In this document: piece by piece, positions 6,249-13,637 of the stretch
Position numbering within the stretch: position 1 is the first letter of the stretch
Layout: the number at the start of each line of letters is the position of its first letter
From: CAZCBX01 sp964497185
GTDB lineage: Bacteria > Bdellovibrionota_G > JALEGL01 > JAGRMV01
Assembly: GCA_964497185.1 (NCBI GenBank)
Contig: CAZCBX010000018.1
Location: 1 to 28,370, forward strand
Direction of reading: 5' to 3'
Length of the DNA stretch: 28,370 nucleotides
Notes under the pieces: generated by a model
Databases searched by the model: none
Told to the model about the DNA's origin: nothing
The model's input: only the letters and a program-made list of their open reading frames with translations
Translations under genes and position numbers: made by a program

Positions 6249-8258
6249 TCAATCCATTTTTAGGATGCGGAAGTCGACGCGGCGGTTTTGGTAGCGGCCG
6301 TTTTCGGTGCTGTTGGTGGCGATGGGGAAGTCTTCGCCGTAGCCTGCGGCTTCTAAGCGGTTGGCGTCGACGCCTTTTTTAATAAGGTAGTCTCGAACGG
6401 CTTGGGCGCGGTCTTGTGATAGTTTTAGGTTTACGCTGGCATTGCCTGTGTTGTCGGTGTGTCCGGCTATTTTGACGCGTTTTACACTTGGGTTGCGAAC
6501 CAAAAGGGTGGCGATTTCATCCAGGAGTTTGGTGGAGTTGTAGGTCAGCAGGGCTTTGCCTACTTCGAATTGGACTTTTTCTGATATGTTGATGGTTTTT
6601 TTGTCTTTGGCGATTTTCACTTTGGGTTTGGTTTTGCCCAAGGAAAATTCAATGAATTTTTCGTCGTTTTCTTTGAGCAAAACATATTTGGTGGAAGATT
6701 CGCGGCCTTGATTGGTTTTGGCGTACAGGGCATATTGGCCTGGCGGCAAATCAAAGGTGCCTTTGCCAAACTCATCGGTTTGCAGTGGAAGTTGATCGGT
6801 GTCGTTTTCAAAACGGATATCGGCTTGAATGCCCTGGCCTGAAGCGTCTTGCACGGCCACCATCAAAGTTGTTTGAGGTTTGGCGGCTGGCACGGGGGCC
6901 GGTGTGGGAGAGACGGTTGCGGATGAAAGCATGGAAAAATCAAAGGGCGTATTTTTGCCGCCCACGATGGTAACTTGGTCGTTCATGGGTTGATGGGCGG
7001 GGTGTTGTAACTTTACGCTGCATGGACCTTCTGGCAAATCGGTGGCGCTGAATTGTCCTTGGGCATCCGAGATGGTTTGGGTTTGATTGCAAAATGTGAT
7101 GGTGGCCGCGGCAATGGGCGCGCCGGTTTCAATGTTGCTGACAAACCCCAATAGCCCGCCGCTGACGCCTGTTTTGGTAGGCAAGTCATTGGTGGTGGAT
7201 ACGGGTGTTTGCGTGGTGCCAAAGGTGTTGCTGGGTGAGTCAAAGCTGGCTTGGTTTCGATTGGGGCTGTTCATGCCAAATAAATAGGCAAAACCAAAAT
7301 ACAAAGCGTATTTGGGTTCAACAAATCCACCCAGGGCTGCGTCGGTGGCAAAGCCGCCGATGTCTGCACCTGCGGTAAGGGATAGCGATTGATCGTTGGT
7401 GGGAAAAATTCGGGCACCCAAGCTGATGCGTTGGGGATTGTCGAGATAGCCATAGCCCGATGCGCCTTGCAGGTAGTCAATGGAGTACTCAAACGAAAAC
7501 GAGGCATAGCGGGTGAGGTATTCAGCGCCCAGGGCTGCCACCAGTGCATTGGTGGGATACGCGCGCAGAATGTTTATTTCACGAAGGTTGGTGCTGGCGT
7601 TGGTTACACGCGCATTGTTATTGATGGCATAGCCCAAGTTTACGTGCAGGCGGATGGGGGTGGTTTGGGTCATGTCGTAGGTGGCGATGGCTCGGAAATC
7701 GTGATTCAATGCGGTGCTGGAACCGGGAATGGTCGATGTGGTTGCGCGATAGCCTCCGTTGTATACACCACCCACCGAGATGGTTTGGGTCAGCGGCAGT
7801 GCTACTTTAAACCCAAAGTCGGCATTGGGTACCTGGCGAATCAAAGGATTGTCTGGTGGTTCGCTGTTGGTGGTCACCACAGCCAAGTTACCGAACAATT
7901 CAAGATACTGAATGGGCGTATAATTAAGTTGTACGGCGCCCATGAATCGTTCAACGATGGAAGGGTCATCGGGAAAGCTTTTGGATAGGTAATAGTTGCC
8001 AATAAAACCCAACCCCAAGCTTTTGGGGGATGCGGGTTGTTTCAGGGCCGCAAAGGTGTGAAATAAGCCGACCGATCCTGAGGGGTGCAATGGAAAAATA
8101 TCAACAGATGTGGCTTCGGTGTTGGATGAAAAGTCAAAGTCTGCAAAGGGATTTTTGCTTTGCGCCTGGGCACCAAAACTGGCGGCGCACATCCATGCGG
8201 CCATGCATAAAAGACCGATTTTTCTCAATGAGTTTGGTTGAATCATCTGTTTTGTCAT
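6249..8258 (-). CDS. OmpA-family outer-membrane protein with beta-barrel and peptidoglycan-binding domain
   Basis: 669 residues from ATG 8258. Signal peptide (LRKIGLLCMAAWMCAASFGAQA, cut before QS). Residues ~60-320 alternate short aromatic-ended strands (LGLGFIGNYYLSKS, FMGAVQLNYTPIQYLELFGNL, YALYFGFAYLFG), as in an outer-membrane barrel. Residues ~365-445 (GLLGFVSNIETGAPIAAATI ... DAQGQFSATDLPEG) and ~460-540 (VAVQDASGQGIQADIRF ... GKGTFDLPPGQYAL) look like carboxypeptidase-regulatory-like folds. The last ~105 residues are an OmpA C-terminal domain: VQFEVGKALL, VKIAGHTDNTG, LSQDRAQAVRDYL, NRRVDFRI, which binds peptidoglycan. The in-frame ATG at 8324 is upstream of the predicted transcription start, hence the choice of 8258; an ATG at 8246 is also possible and no Shine-Dalgarno is visible. 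Role: anchoring the outer membrane to the wall. Confidence 0.85.
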   Translation of the reverse strand: MTKQMIQPNSLRKIGLLCMAAWMCAASFGAQAQSKNPFADFDFSSNTEATSVDIFPLHPSGSVGLFHTFAALKQPASPKSLGLGFIGNYYLSKSFPDDPSIVERFMGAVQLNYTPIQYLELFGNLAVVTTNSEPPDNPLIRQVPNADFGFKVALPLTQTISVGGVYNGGYRATTSTIPGSSTALNHDFRAIATYDMTQTTPIRLHVNLGYAINNNARVTNASTNLREINILRAYPTNALVAALGAEYLTRYASFSFEYSIDYLQGASGYGYLDNPQRISLGARIFPTNDQSLSLTAGADIGGFATDAALGGFVEPKYALYFGFAYLFGMNSPNRNQASFDSPSNTFGTTQTPVSTTNDLPTKTGVSGGLLGFVSNIETGAPIAAATITFCNQTQTISDAQGQFSATDLPEGPCSVKLQHPAHQPMNDQVTIVGGKNTPFDFSMLSSATVSPTPAPVPAAKPQTTLMVAVQDASGQGIQADIRFENDTDQLPLQTDEFGKGTFDLPPGQYALYAKTNQGRESSTKYVLLKENDEKFIEFSLGKTKPKVKIAKDKKTINISEKVQFEVGKALLTYNSTKLLDEIATLLVRNPSVKRVKIAGHTDNTGNASVNLKLSQDRAQAVRDYLIKKGVDANRLEAAGYGEDFPIATNSTENGRYQNRRVDFRILKMD

Positions 8259-8294
8259 TGTAGCGGATACCGAGTGGCTGGGAAACCATAAAAG

Positions 8295-8324
8295 CTTATA
8301 AGTTTTTAAAGCAATAAAATGCAA
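8295..8324 (-). promoter_or_regulatory. Sigma-70-type promoter for the OmpA-family gene
   Basis: TTGCAT (8324-8319), 18-base spacer, TATAAG (8300-8295) on the minus strand, about 35 bases before ATG 8258. It lies directly after the rplC terminator, so the OmpA-family gene is probably transcribed on its own. Confidence 0.5.
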
Positions 8325-8325
8325 A

Positions 8326-8354
8326 ACATCCCTTGCCTGTTGGACAAGGGATGT
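8326..8354 (-). terminator. Intrinsic terminator after rplC
   Basis: Perfect 10-bp stem ACATCCCTTG / CAAGGGATGT with a nine-base loop. On the minus strand it is followed by TTTTGC, a short T-run. It closes the rplC transcript 32 bases after the stop codon. Confidence 0.8.
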
Positions 8355-8386
8355 TTTTTAAACAATCAATAATGGGGTTGCTAGGT

Positions 8387-9025
8387 TTAGCGTTGCGCTT
8401 CTTTGAGCTCAACCAAACCGTTTTTGTGACCTGGCACAGCGCCGGATACCAATACGGCATTTTTATCGGCCAACACTTTCACCACCCGAAGGTTCATGGT
8501 GGTTACGCGTGAATTGCCGTAATGACCTGGCATTTTTTTGTTTTTGTCTACTTTGCCTGGCCATGCACATTGACCAATGGAACCACCGTGACGGAAGAAT
8601 TCGTGTACACCGTGGGTACGGGTTTGACCGGCAAAGCCCCAGCGTTTTACAACACCGGTAAAACCGCGGCCTTTGGTTTTGCCAGAAACATCAATTTTTT
8701 GACCTTCTTGAAAGACATCGCCAATGGCAATGGCTTGGCCTACTTCAAATTGATCAAGTTCTTCGGCCGATACGCGAAATTCACGAATGAATCGTTTGGG
8801 GGTTACGCCGGCTTTTTCAAAAATGGCTTTTTCAGCTTTGTTGGTGTGTTTGTCTTTTTTATCAACGAAACCTACTTTGATGGCGGTGTAGCCATCGGTT
8901 TCAACGGTCTTTTTTTGAATGACTACACAGGGGCCCGCTTCTAAAATAGTGACAGCGATGCGGCCTTTGTTTTCGTCGTTAAATTGGGTCATGCCTTTTT
9001 TCAAGGCGAGAATTCCTTTTGCCAT
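8387..9025 (-). CDS. rplC: 50S ribosomal protein L3
   Basis: 212 residues, normal length for bacterial L3 (uL3). Recognised by LALKKGMTQFNDE near the N-terminus, KTKGRGFTGVVKRWGF, HGVHEFFRHGGSIG and KMPGHYGN followed by TTMNLRVVKV. L3 binds 23S rRNA early in 50S assembly near the peptidyl-transferase centre. Shine-Dalgarno AAGGAG seven bases before ATG. Unusual context: L3 normally sits between rpsJ and rplD in the S10 operon. Here it has an intrinsic terminator directly downstream, an OmpA-family gene beyond that, and a proline iminopeptidase upstream, so it is a single-gene unit. Confidence 0.97.
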   Translation of the reverse strand: MAKGILALKKGMTQFNDENKGRIAVTILEAGPCVVIQKKTVETDGYTAIKVGFVDKKDKHTNKAEKAIFEKAGVTPKRFIREFRVSAEELDQFEVGQAIAIGDVFQEGQKIDVSGKTKGRGFTGVVKRWGFAGQTRTHGVHEFFRHGGSIGQCAWPGKVDKNKKMPGHYGNSRVTTMNLRVVKVLADKNAVLVSGAVPGHKNGLVELKEAQR

Positions 9026-9092
9026 GTTCGTACTCCTTGTGTCGATGAGTCATACGGCGGCAAAACCATAGCGGACTCCTGATAAGCTGTAA

Positions 9093-9121
9093 TACATATA
9101 TAAAATTTTTATAAATGGCAA
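9093..9121 (-). promoter_or_regulatory. Possible rplC promoter
   Basis: TTGCCA (9121-9116), 17-base spacer, TATGTA (9098-9093) on the minus strand in an AT-rich stretch between the proline iminopeptidase stop and rplC, with a leader of roughly 60 bases. The -10 match is weak and TATATG two bases upstream competes. Confidence 0.35.
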
Positions 9122-9161
9122 GAACGAAAACAAATGGATGGATAAAAAAACTTAAATATAA

Positions 9162-10127
9162 TCAACCAGTTAGGTTTGAAGCGTGGGCATCGGTGGCTTG
9201 AACCAAGTGATGCACCAGGCCTGGCTCGAAAACCGCATGGCCTGCATCCAGCACAATGATGAGCTTGGCTTTGGGCATGGCTTGGGAGAGTTCATAAGCG
9301 CTTTGCACGGGGCAGACGATGTCGTAGCGTCCTTGAACAATGGTGGTCGGTATATGGCGAATTGGTTCTATGTTTTCCAAAATTTGATTGGGGGTTAGAA
9401 AACATTGATTCAAACTATAGTGACATTCAAGGCGCGCGATGGGCAGGTCTTTGGGAGAAAAGGTAAGCTGATCGGATGGATACAAACGAGAAATGGCTCC
9501 TTCCCATGTGTTCCATCGTTTTAAGGCTTCGAATGATATCTGCTCGTCCTGGCTGTTGAGCCTTTTGTGATAAGCCGCAACCAGATCTTGGTGTTCATTG
9601 GATGGTATAAAATCAGTAAACTGTTGCCATACATCTGGAAAAATGTGGCTGGCGCCTTCTTGGAATAGCCAATGAATTTCTTGGCTGCGCCCCAAAAAAA
9701 TACCTCTTAACACCAAAGCTTGCACGGCTTGGGGATGGGTTTGCGCATACACCAGCGCCAGCGTGCTACCCCATGACCCACCAAAAACCAGCCACTGCTG
9801 AATATTCAAATGATGACGGATTGCCTCAATGTCTTGCACCAGCTTTTGTGTGGTGTTGTTTTCAATGGTGGCAAAGGGTTGGCTCTTTCCACACCCGCGT
9901 TGGTCAAAAAGCACAATTCGATATTGCTCTGGATCAAAGAACCGACGGTGGTCGGGCTTTGTTGCACCGCCCGGCCCTCCGTGAAGAAATACCACAGGCA
10001 CACCATTGGGATTGCCTGACTGTTCAACATACAAGGTATGACCGTCCGACACCGAAAGCATTTGCTCATGATAGGGTGCAATGGGTGGATAAATTTTGGT
10101 GGAATATTCGATGGCCATGGTGTTCAT
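9162..10127 (-). CDS. pip: Proline iminopeptidase (alpha/beta hydrolase, family S33)
   Basis: 321 residues, usual for the family. Cleaves N-terminal proline from peptides in the cytoplasm. Visible motifs: oxyanion-hole HGGPGG at ~50-55, DQRGCGKS, nucleophile elbow GGSWGS (catalytic Ser), acid in GRYDIVCP and the catalytic His in DAGHAVFEPG, plus the cap region between them. No signal peptide. It begins 12 bases after the uvrB stop, making it the third gene of a cysS-uvrB-pip transcription unit; the pairing with DNA repair looks like gene packing rather than shared function. ATG 10127 has no clear Shine-Dalgarno; ATG 10118 is an alternative. Confidence 0.93.
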   Translation of the reverse strand: MNTMAIEYSTKIYPPIAPYHEQMLSVSDGHTLYVEQSGNPNGVPVVFLHGGPGGATKPDHRRFFDPEQYRIVLFDQRGCGKSQPFATIENNTTQKLVQDIEAIRHHLNIQQWLVFGGSWGSTLALVYAQTHPQAVQALVLRGIFLGRSQEIHWLFQEGASHIFPDVWQQFTDFIPSNEHQDLVAAYHKRLNSQDEQISFEALKRWNTWEGAISRLYPSDQLTFSPKDLPIARLECHYSLNQCFLTPNQILENIEPIRHIPTTIVQGRYDIVCPVQSAYELSQAMPKAKLIIVLDAGHAVFEPGLVHHLVQATDAHASNLTG

Positions 10128-10139
10128 GAATATGAGGGG

Positions 10140-12134
10140 CTAACCCAATTTAAGCAAGTATTCTTCGAGTTTGACAATTTGATCTCGAAACTCACTTGCA
10201 CGTTCAAATTCTAGCTCGTCGGCGGCTTGAAGCATTTGTTTTTTGGTGGCTTTGATTTTGGCTTTGATTTCTGCGGGGGTGCCATAGCCTTCTAAATCTT
10301 CCGCTACTTTGGCCAGCTCGATGTAGTCCGCGTTATAAATGGAGGCCACCGAAGAGTGAATGGCAGTTTTGACGCTTTCAGGGGTGATGCCATTGTCTTG
10401 ATTGTATTGAATTTGTTTTTCTCGGCGCCGATTGGTTTCACCAATGGCTTTCTCCATGGAGTCGGTTACTTTGTCGGCATAACAAATCACCCGGCCTTCA
10501 AGATTGCGAGCGGCTCGGCCAAAGGTTTGAATCAAGGAACGATACGAACGCAAAAAACCCTCTTTGTCGGCATCCAAAATGGCCACCAAAGATACCTCGG
10601 GCAAGTCTAAGCCTTCGCGCAGCAAGTTGATGCCCACCAGCACGTCAAATTTGCCCAAACGCAGATCGCGGAGAATCTCTACGCGTTCCAAGGTATCAAT
10701 GTCGGAATGAAGATACCGAACACGCACGTCCAACTCTTGATAATAATCGGTGAGTTCTTCGGCCATTTTTTTGGTGAGCGTGGTGACCAACACGCGTTGA
10801 TCTTTGGCAATGGTCTTTCGCACTTCTTCCAACAAGTCGTCGACTTGCGAAGCAACAGGGCGAATTTCAATGACAGGGTCGGTTAAACCCGTTGGCCGAA
10901 TGATTTGCTCCACCACTTCGCCGTCGGTTTTTTCCAACTCGTAGGCACCGGGCGTGGCGGATACATACACCGTTTGTTTGGGCAGCGCTTCAAATTCTTC
11001 AAACTTCATGGGTCGATTGTCCAGCGCCGATGGAAGGCGAAAACCATACTCTACCAATGTTTCTTTGCGGCTGCGATCGCCTTTGTACATGGCACCCACT
11101 TGCGGCACGCTAACGTGGCTTTCATCCATAATAACCAAACGGTCGTCAGGAAAATAGTCAAAGAGGGTTTGCGGCCGCTCGCCTGGGGCAGCGCCTGTAA
11201 AATGCCGGGTGTAATTTTCAATGCCACTGCAAAAACCCATTTCTTCGATCATTTCCAAATCAAACATGGTGCGCTGTTCAAGGCGCTGGGCTTCTACAAG
11301 CTTACCGGCTTGCTTGAGTTGCTCCAAACGTGGGCCCAGTTCTTCGCGAATGGAAACCATGGCTTTTTTGATGGTGTCTTCTTTGGTGGCGTAATGGCTG
11401 CCGGGGTAAACGGCGTACTGTTGCAAATCTTGAATGGGCCGACCGGTCAGCGCATCAATTTCTTGGATGGCTTCAATTTCATCGCCAAAAAAAGTGATGC
11501 GTATGGCCTTTTTTTCCTCATGGGCAGGAAATACTTCTACATTGTCACCACGCACGCGAAAAGTTCCGCGCCAAAAATCCACATCGTTTCGTTCAAATTG
11601 GATGTCGACCAACCGAGCCAAAAAGTCGTCTCTTTCGAATTCTTGTCCGACCTCCAATGGGATAAGCAAAGCTTTGTATTCTTTGGGACTACCTAAGTTG
11701 TAAATGGCCGACACCGAAGAAACCACAATGACATCCGGCCGCGTTAAAACAGCGCGTGTGGCCGAGTGTCGCATTTTATCAATTTCTTCATTGATGCTGG
11801 AGTCTTTGTCGATGAATGTATCGGACGATGGAACATAGGCTTCGGGTTGGTAGTAGTCGTAATAACTCACAAAATATTCAACCGCGTTGTGCGGAAAAAA
11901 ACTTTTAAACTCAGAGAAAAGCTGTGCCGCCAAGGTTTTGTTGGGGGCCATGATTAAGGTGGGTTTGCCTACTTTTTCAATCACGTTGGCCATGGTGAAC
12001 GTTTTGCCTGAGCCAGTCACCCCCAACAAAACTTGATGGGGATTGCCCGCCAAAATACCTTGGCTTAACGCTTCAATGGCTTGAGGCTGATCACCGCTGG
12101 GTGTAAATTCTGTATCAAGTTTAAATAAGGACAT
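10140..12134 (-). CDS. uvrB: UvrABC excinuclease subunit B
   Basis: 664 residues, close to the family norm. UvrB is the DNA-loading helicase-like subunit of nucleotide excision repair: it receives damage from UvrA and recruits UvrC. Motifs: Walker A GVTGSGKT, beta-hairpin region with YYDYYQPEAY, DESHVSVPQVGAMYKGD, VSATPG, GINLLREGLDLPEVSLV, QTFGRAARN, and a C-terminal UVR domain (ADELEFERASEFRDQI) for UvrC contact. Start taken at ATG 12134 (MSLFKLDTEFTPSGDQPQ), matching family N-termini; a TTG at 12158 would overlap the cysS end. It begins five bases after the cysS stop, so translation is probably coupled. Confidence 0.97.
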   Translation of the reverse strand: MSLFKLDTEFTPSGDQPQAIEALSQGILAGNPHQVLLGVTGSGKTFTMANVIEKVGKPTLIMAPNKTLAAQLFSEFKSFFPHNAVEYFVSYYDYYQPEAYVPSSDTFIDKDSSINEEIDKMRHSATRAVLTRPDVIVVSSVSAIYNLGSPKEYKALLIPLEVGQEFERDDFLARLVDIQFERNDVDFWRGTFRVRGDNVEVFPAHEEKKAIRITFFGDEIEAIQEIDALTGRPIQDLQQYAVYPGSHYATKEDTIKKAMVSIREELGPRLEQLKQAGKLVEAQRLEQRTMFDLEMIEEMGFCSGIENYTRHFTGAAPGERPQTLFDYFPDDRLVIMDESHVSVPQVGAMYKGDRSRKETLVEYGFRLPSALDNRPMKFEEFEALPKQTVYVSATPGAYELEKTDGEVVEQIIRPTGLTDPVIEIRPVASQVDDLLEEVRKTIAKDQRVLVTTLTKKMAEELTDYYQELDVRVRYLHSDIDTLERVEILRDLRLGKFDVLVGINLLREGLDLPEVSLVAILDADKEGFLRSYRSLIQTFGRAARNLEGRVICYADKVTDSMEKAIGETNRRREKQIQYNQDNGITPESVKTAIHSSVASIYNADYIELAKVAEDLEGYGTPAEIKAKIKATKKQMLQAADELEFERASEFRDQIVKLEEYLLKLG

Positions 12135-12139
12135 CGAAC

Positions 12140-13540
12140 TTATGATTGTTTTCTCCAAGTGGTGCCTTCGGCAGAGTCTTCTACCACTATGCCCATATCG
12201 GTGAGCTGCTGGCGGATGGCGTCGGCTTTGTCGTATTGTTTATCTCGGCGCACTTGGGCGCGCTGGGCAATGAACGCTTCGACTTGGGCCACATCAATGT
12301 CTTGCATGCCTGGAATGGACGCAAAATAAGCATCGGGCGTTTGAATCAGCAGGCCCATGCTTTGGGCACTTTGCACCAATGTTTTGCGCAAATCGTACGC
12401 CTCCGCCAGGCTTTCCTGTTTGAGTCCGGCTTTGTTCATGGCTTTGAGCATATCAAAGAGGACGCCTATGGCTTTGGCTGTGTTGAAATCTTCGTCCATG
12501 GCATCACAAAATCGCTGGTGCAAGGCTTGGTTGATTTGAGCGGCATCGATTTTTTCTGGGTCACTTAAACCGTGAATCGAGCGATACATTTTGTCCAAGG
12601 ATTGTGCGCTCACTTTTAAATCTTGGTCATTGAAATGAATGGGTGAACGGTATTGTGAACTCAGCAGATAAAATTTTAATCCCTCTGGGGCGACGAGTTT
12701 AAACAAGTCTTTTAAATTCACGGTATTGCCCAAAGACTTGGACATTTTTTCTTCGTTCATGGTGACAAAGCCATTGTGCATCCAATAGCGCACAAATGGA
12801 TGCCCGTTGGCGCATTCGCTTTGGGCAATTTCATTTTCATGATGGGGAAAAATTAAATCCCGGCCACCTGCATGAATATCAATGGTGTCTGCAAAGTGTT
12901 TTTTGATCATGGCAGAGCATTCAATGTGCCACCCTGGCCGGCCTTGCCCCCACGGGCTATCCCAGGAAGGTTCGTCGGACTTGGCTGCTTTCCATAGGGC
13001 AAAGTCCAGTACGTCTTCTTTTTGCTCGCTGACGGCCACACGGGCACCCGCTTGCAAATCTTCGATGTTTTTTTTAGAAAGTTGTCCGTAGTTTTGATGA
13101 TTTCGCACGCGGAAATACACATCGCCATTGGCCTGGTAGGCAAAGTTTTTGTCGATCAGTGTTTGGATCATGGCGATGATCTCATCGACCGTTTGTGTGG
13201 CTTGGGGCTCGATATCAGGCCGGGTTAAGCCCAGGGTATCCATGTCCTGATGAAAAGACTGGGTGTATGTTTGCGCGTGGGTTTCAAATGGCACACCCGC
13301 CTGGTTGGCGCGTTCAATAATTTTGTCATCAATGTCTGTAATGTTTCGCGCATAGGTGACCGTGTATCCCTTTGCTCGCAAATATCTTAACACGGCATCA
13401 AAGGCGACATACACTCTGCCATGGCCAATGTGCGCATGGTCATACACGGTGGGACCGCAGACATACATATTGACTTCATTGTTTTTCAGGGGAAAAAAAG
13501 GCTCTAATTTCTGCGTCAATGTATTGTGAATTTGCAGCAT
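12140..13540 (-). CDS. cysS: Cysteinyl-tRNA synthetase
   Basis: 466 residues, normal for class I CysRS; charges tRNA-Cys with cysteine in the cytoplasm. Motifs: CGPTVYD (first zinc ligand Cys), HIGH signature in AHIGHGRVY, GRPGWHIECSAM (second Cys), HAGGRDLIFPHHENE (His and Glu zinc ligands), and KMSKS in EEKMSKSLGNTV. The C-terminus RRDKQYDKADAIRQQLTDMGI is the tRNA anticodon-binding tail. The start MLQIHNTLT fits family alignments; an ATG six codons earlier (13558) with a GAGAG ahead is possible. First gene of cysS-uvrB-pip and divergent from pcrA. Confidence 0.97.
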   Translation of the reverse strand: MLQIHNTLTQKLEPFFPLKNNEVNMYVCGPTVYDHAHIGHGRVYVAFDAVLRYLRAKGYTVTYARNITDIDDKIIERANQAGVPFETHAQTYTQSFHQDMDTLGLTRPDIEPQATQTVDEIIAMIQTLIDKNFAYQANGDVYFRVRNHQNYGQLSKKNIEDLQAGARVAVSEQKEDVLDFALWKAAKSDEPSWDSPWGQGRPGWHIECSAMIKKHFADTIDIHAGGRDLIFPHHENEIAQSECANGHPFVRYWMHNGFVTMNEEKMSKSLGNTVNLKDLFKLVAPEGLKFYLLSSQYRSPIHFNDQDLKVSAQSLDKMYRSIHGLSDPEKIDAAQINQALHQRFCDAMDEDFNTAKAIGVLFDMLKAMNKAGLKQESLAEAYDLRKTLVQSAQSMGLLIQTPDAYFASIPGMQDIDVAQVEAFIAQRAQVRRDKQYDKADAIRQQLTDMGIVVEDSAEGTTWRKQS

Positions 13541-13637
13541 GAACGGCACTATATACATTTATAAGGCTCTCGAATAGGCTGTTTTTTTAAAAAATCCCCC
13601 CTGTTTGGTCTGCAAGGCATGTGATATAGCAGAGTGT

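Noticed and set aside
7389..7988. Plus-strand open frame of 199 codons opposite the OmpA-family gene
   Set aside because: Shadow frame over a beta-barrel coding region; no ribosome binding site or known motif.
8326..8354. rplC-OmpA spacer as an rRNA or riboswitch structure
   Set aside because: It is a simple perfect hairpin with a T-run, fully explained as a terminator.
10905..11696. Long plus-strand open frame of 263 codons opposite uvrB
   Set aside because: Antisense shadow of a highly conserved gene; low-complexity Phe/His-rich translation, no signal for expression.
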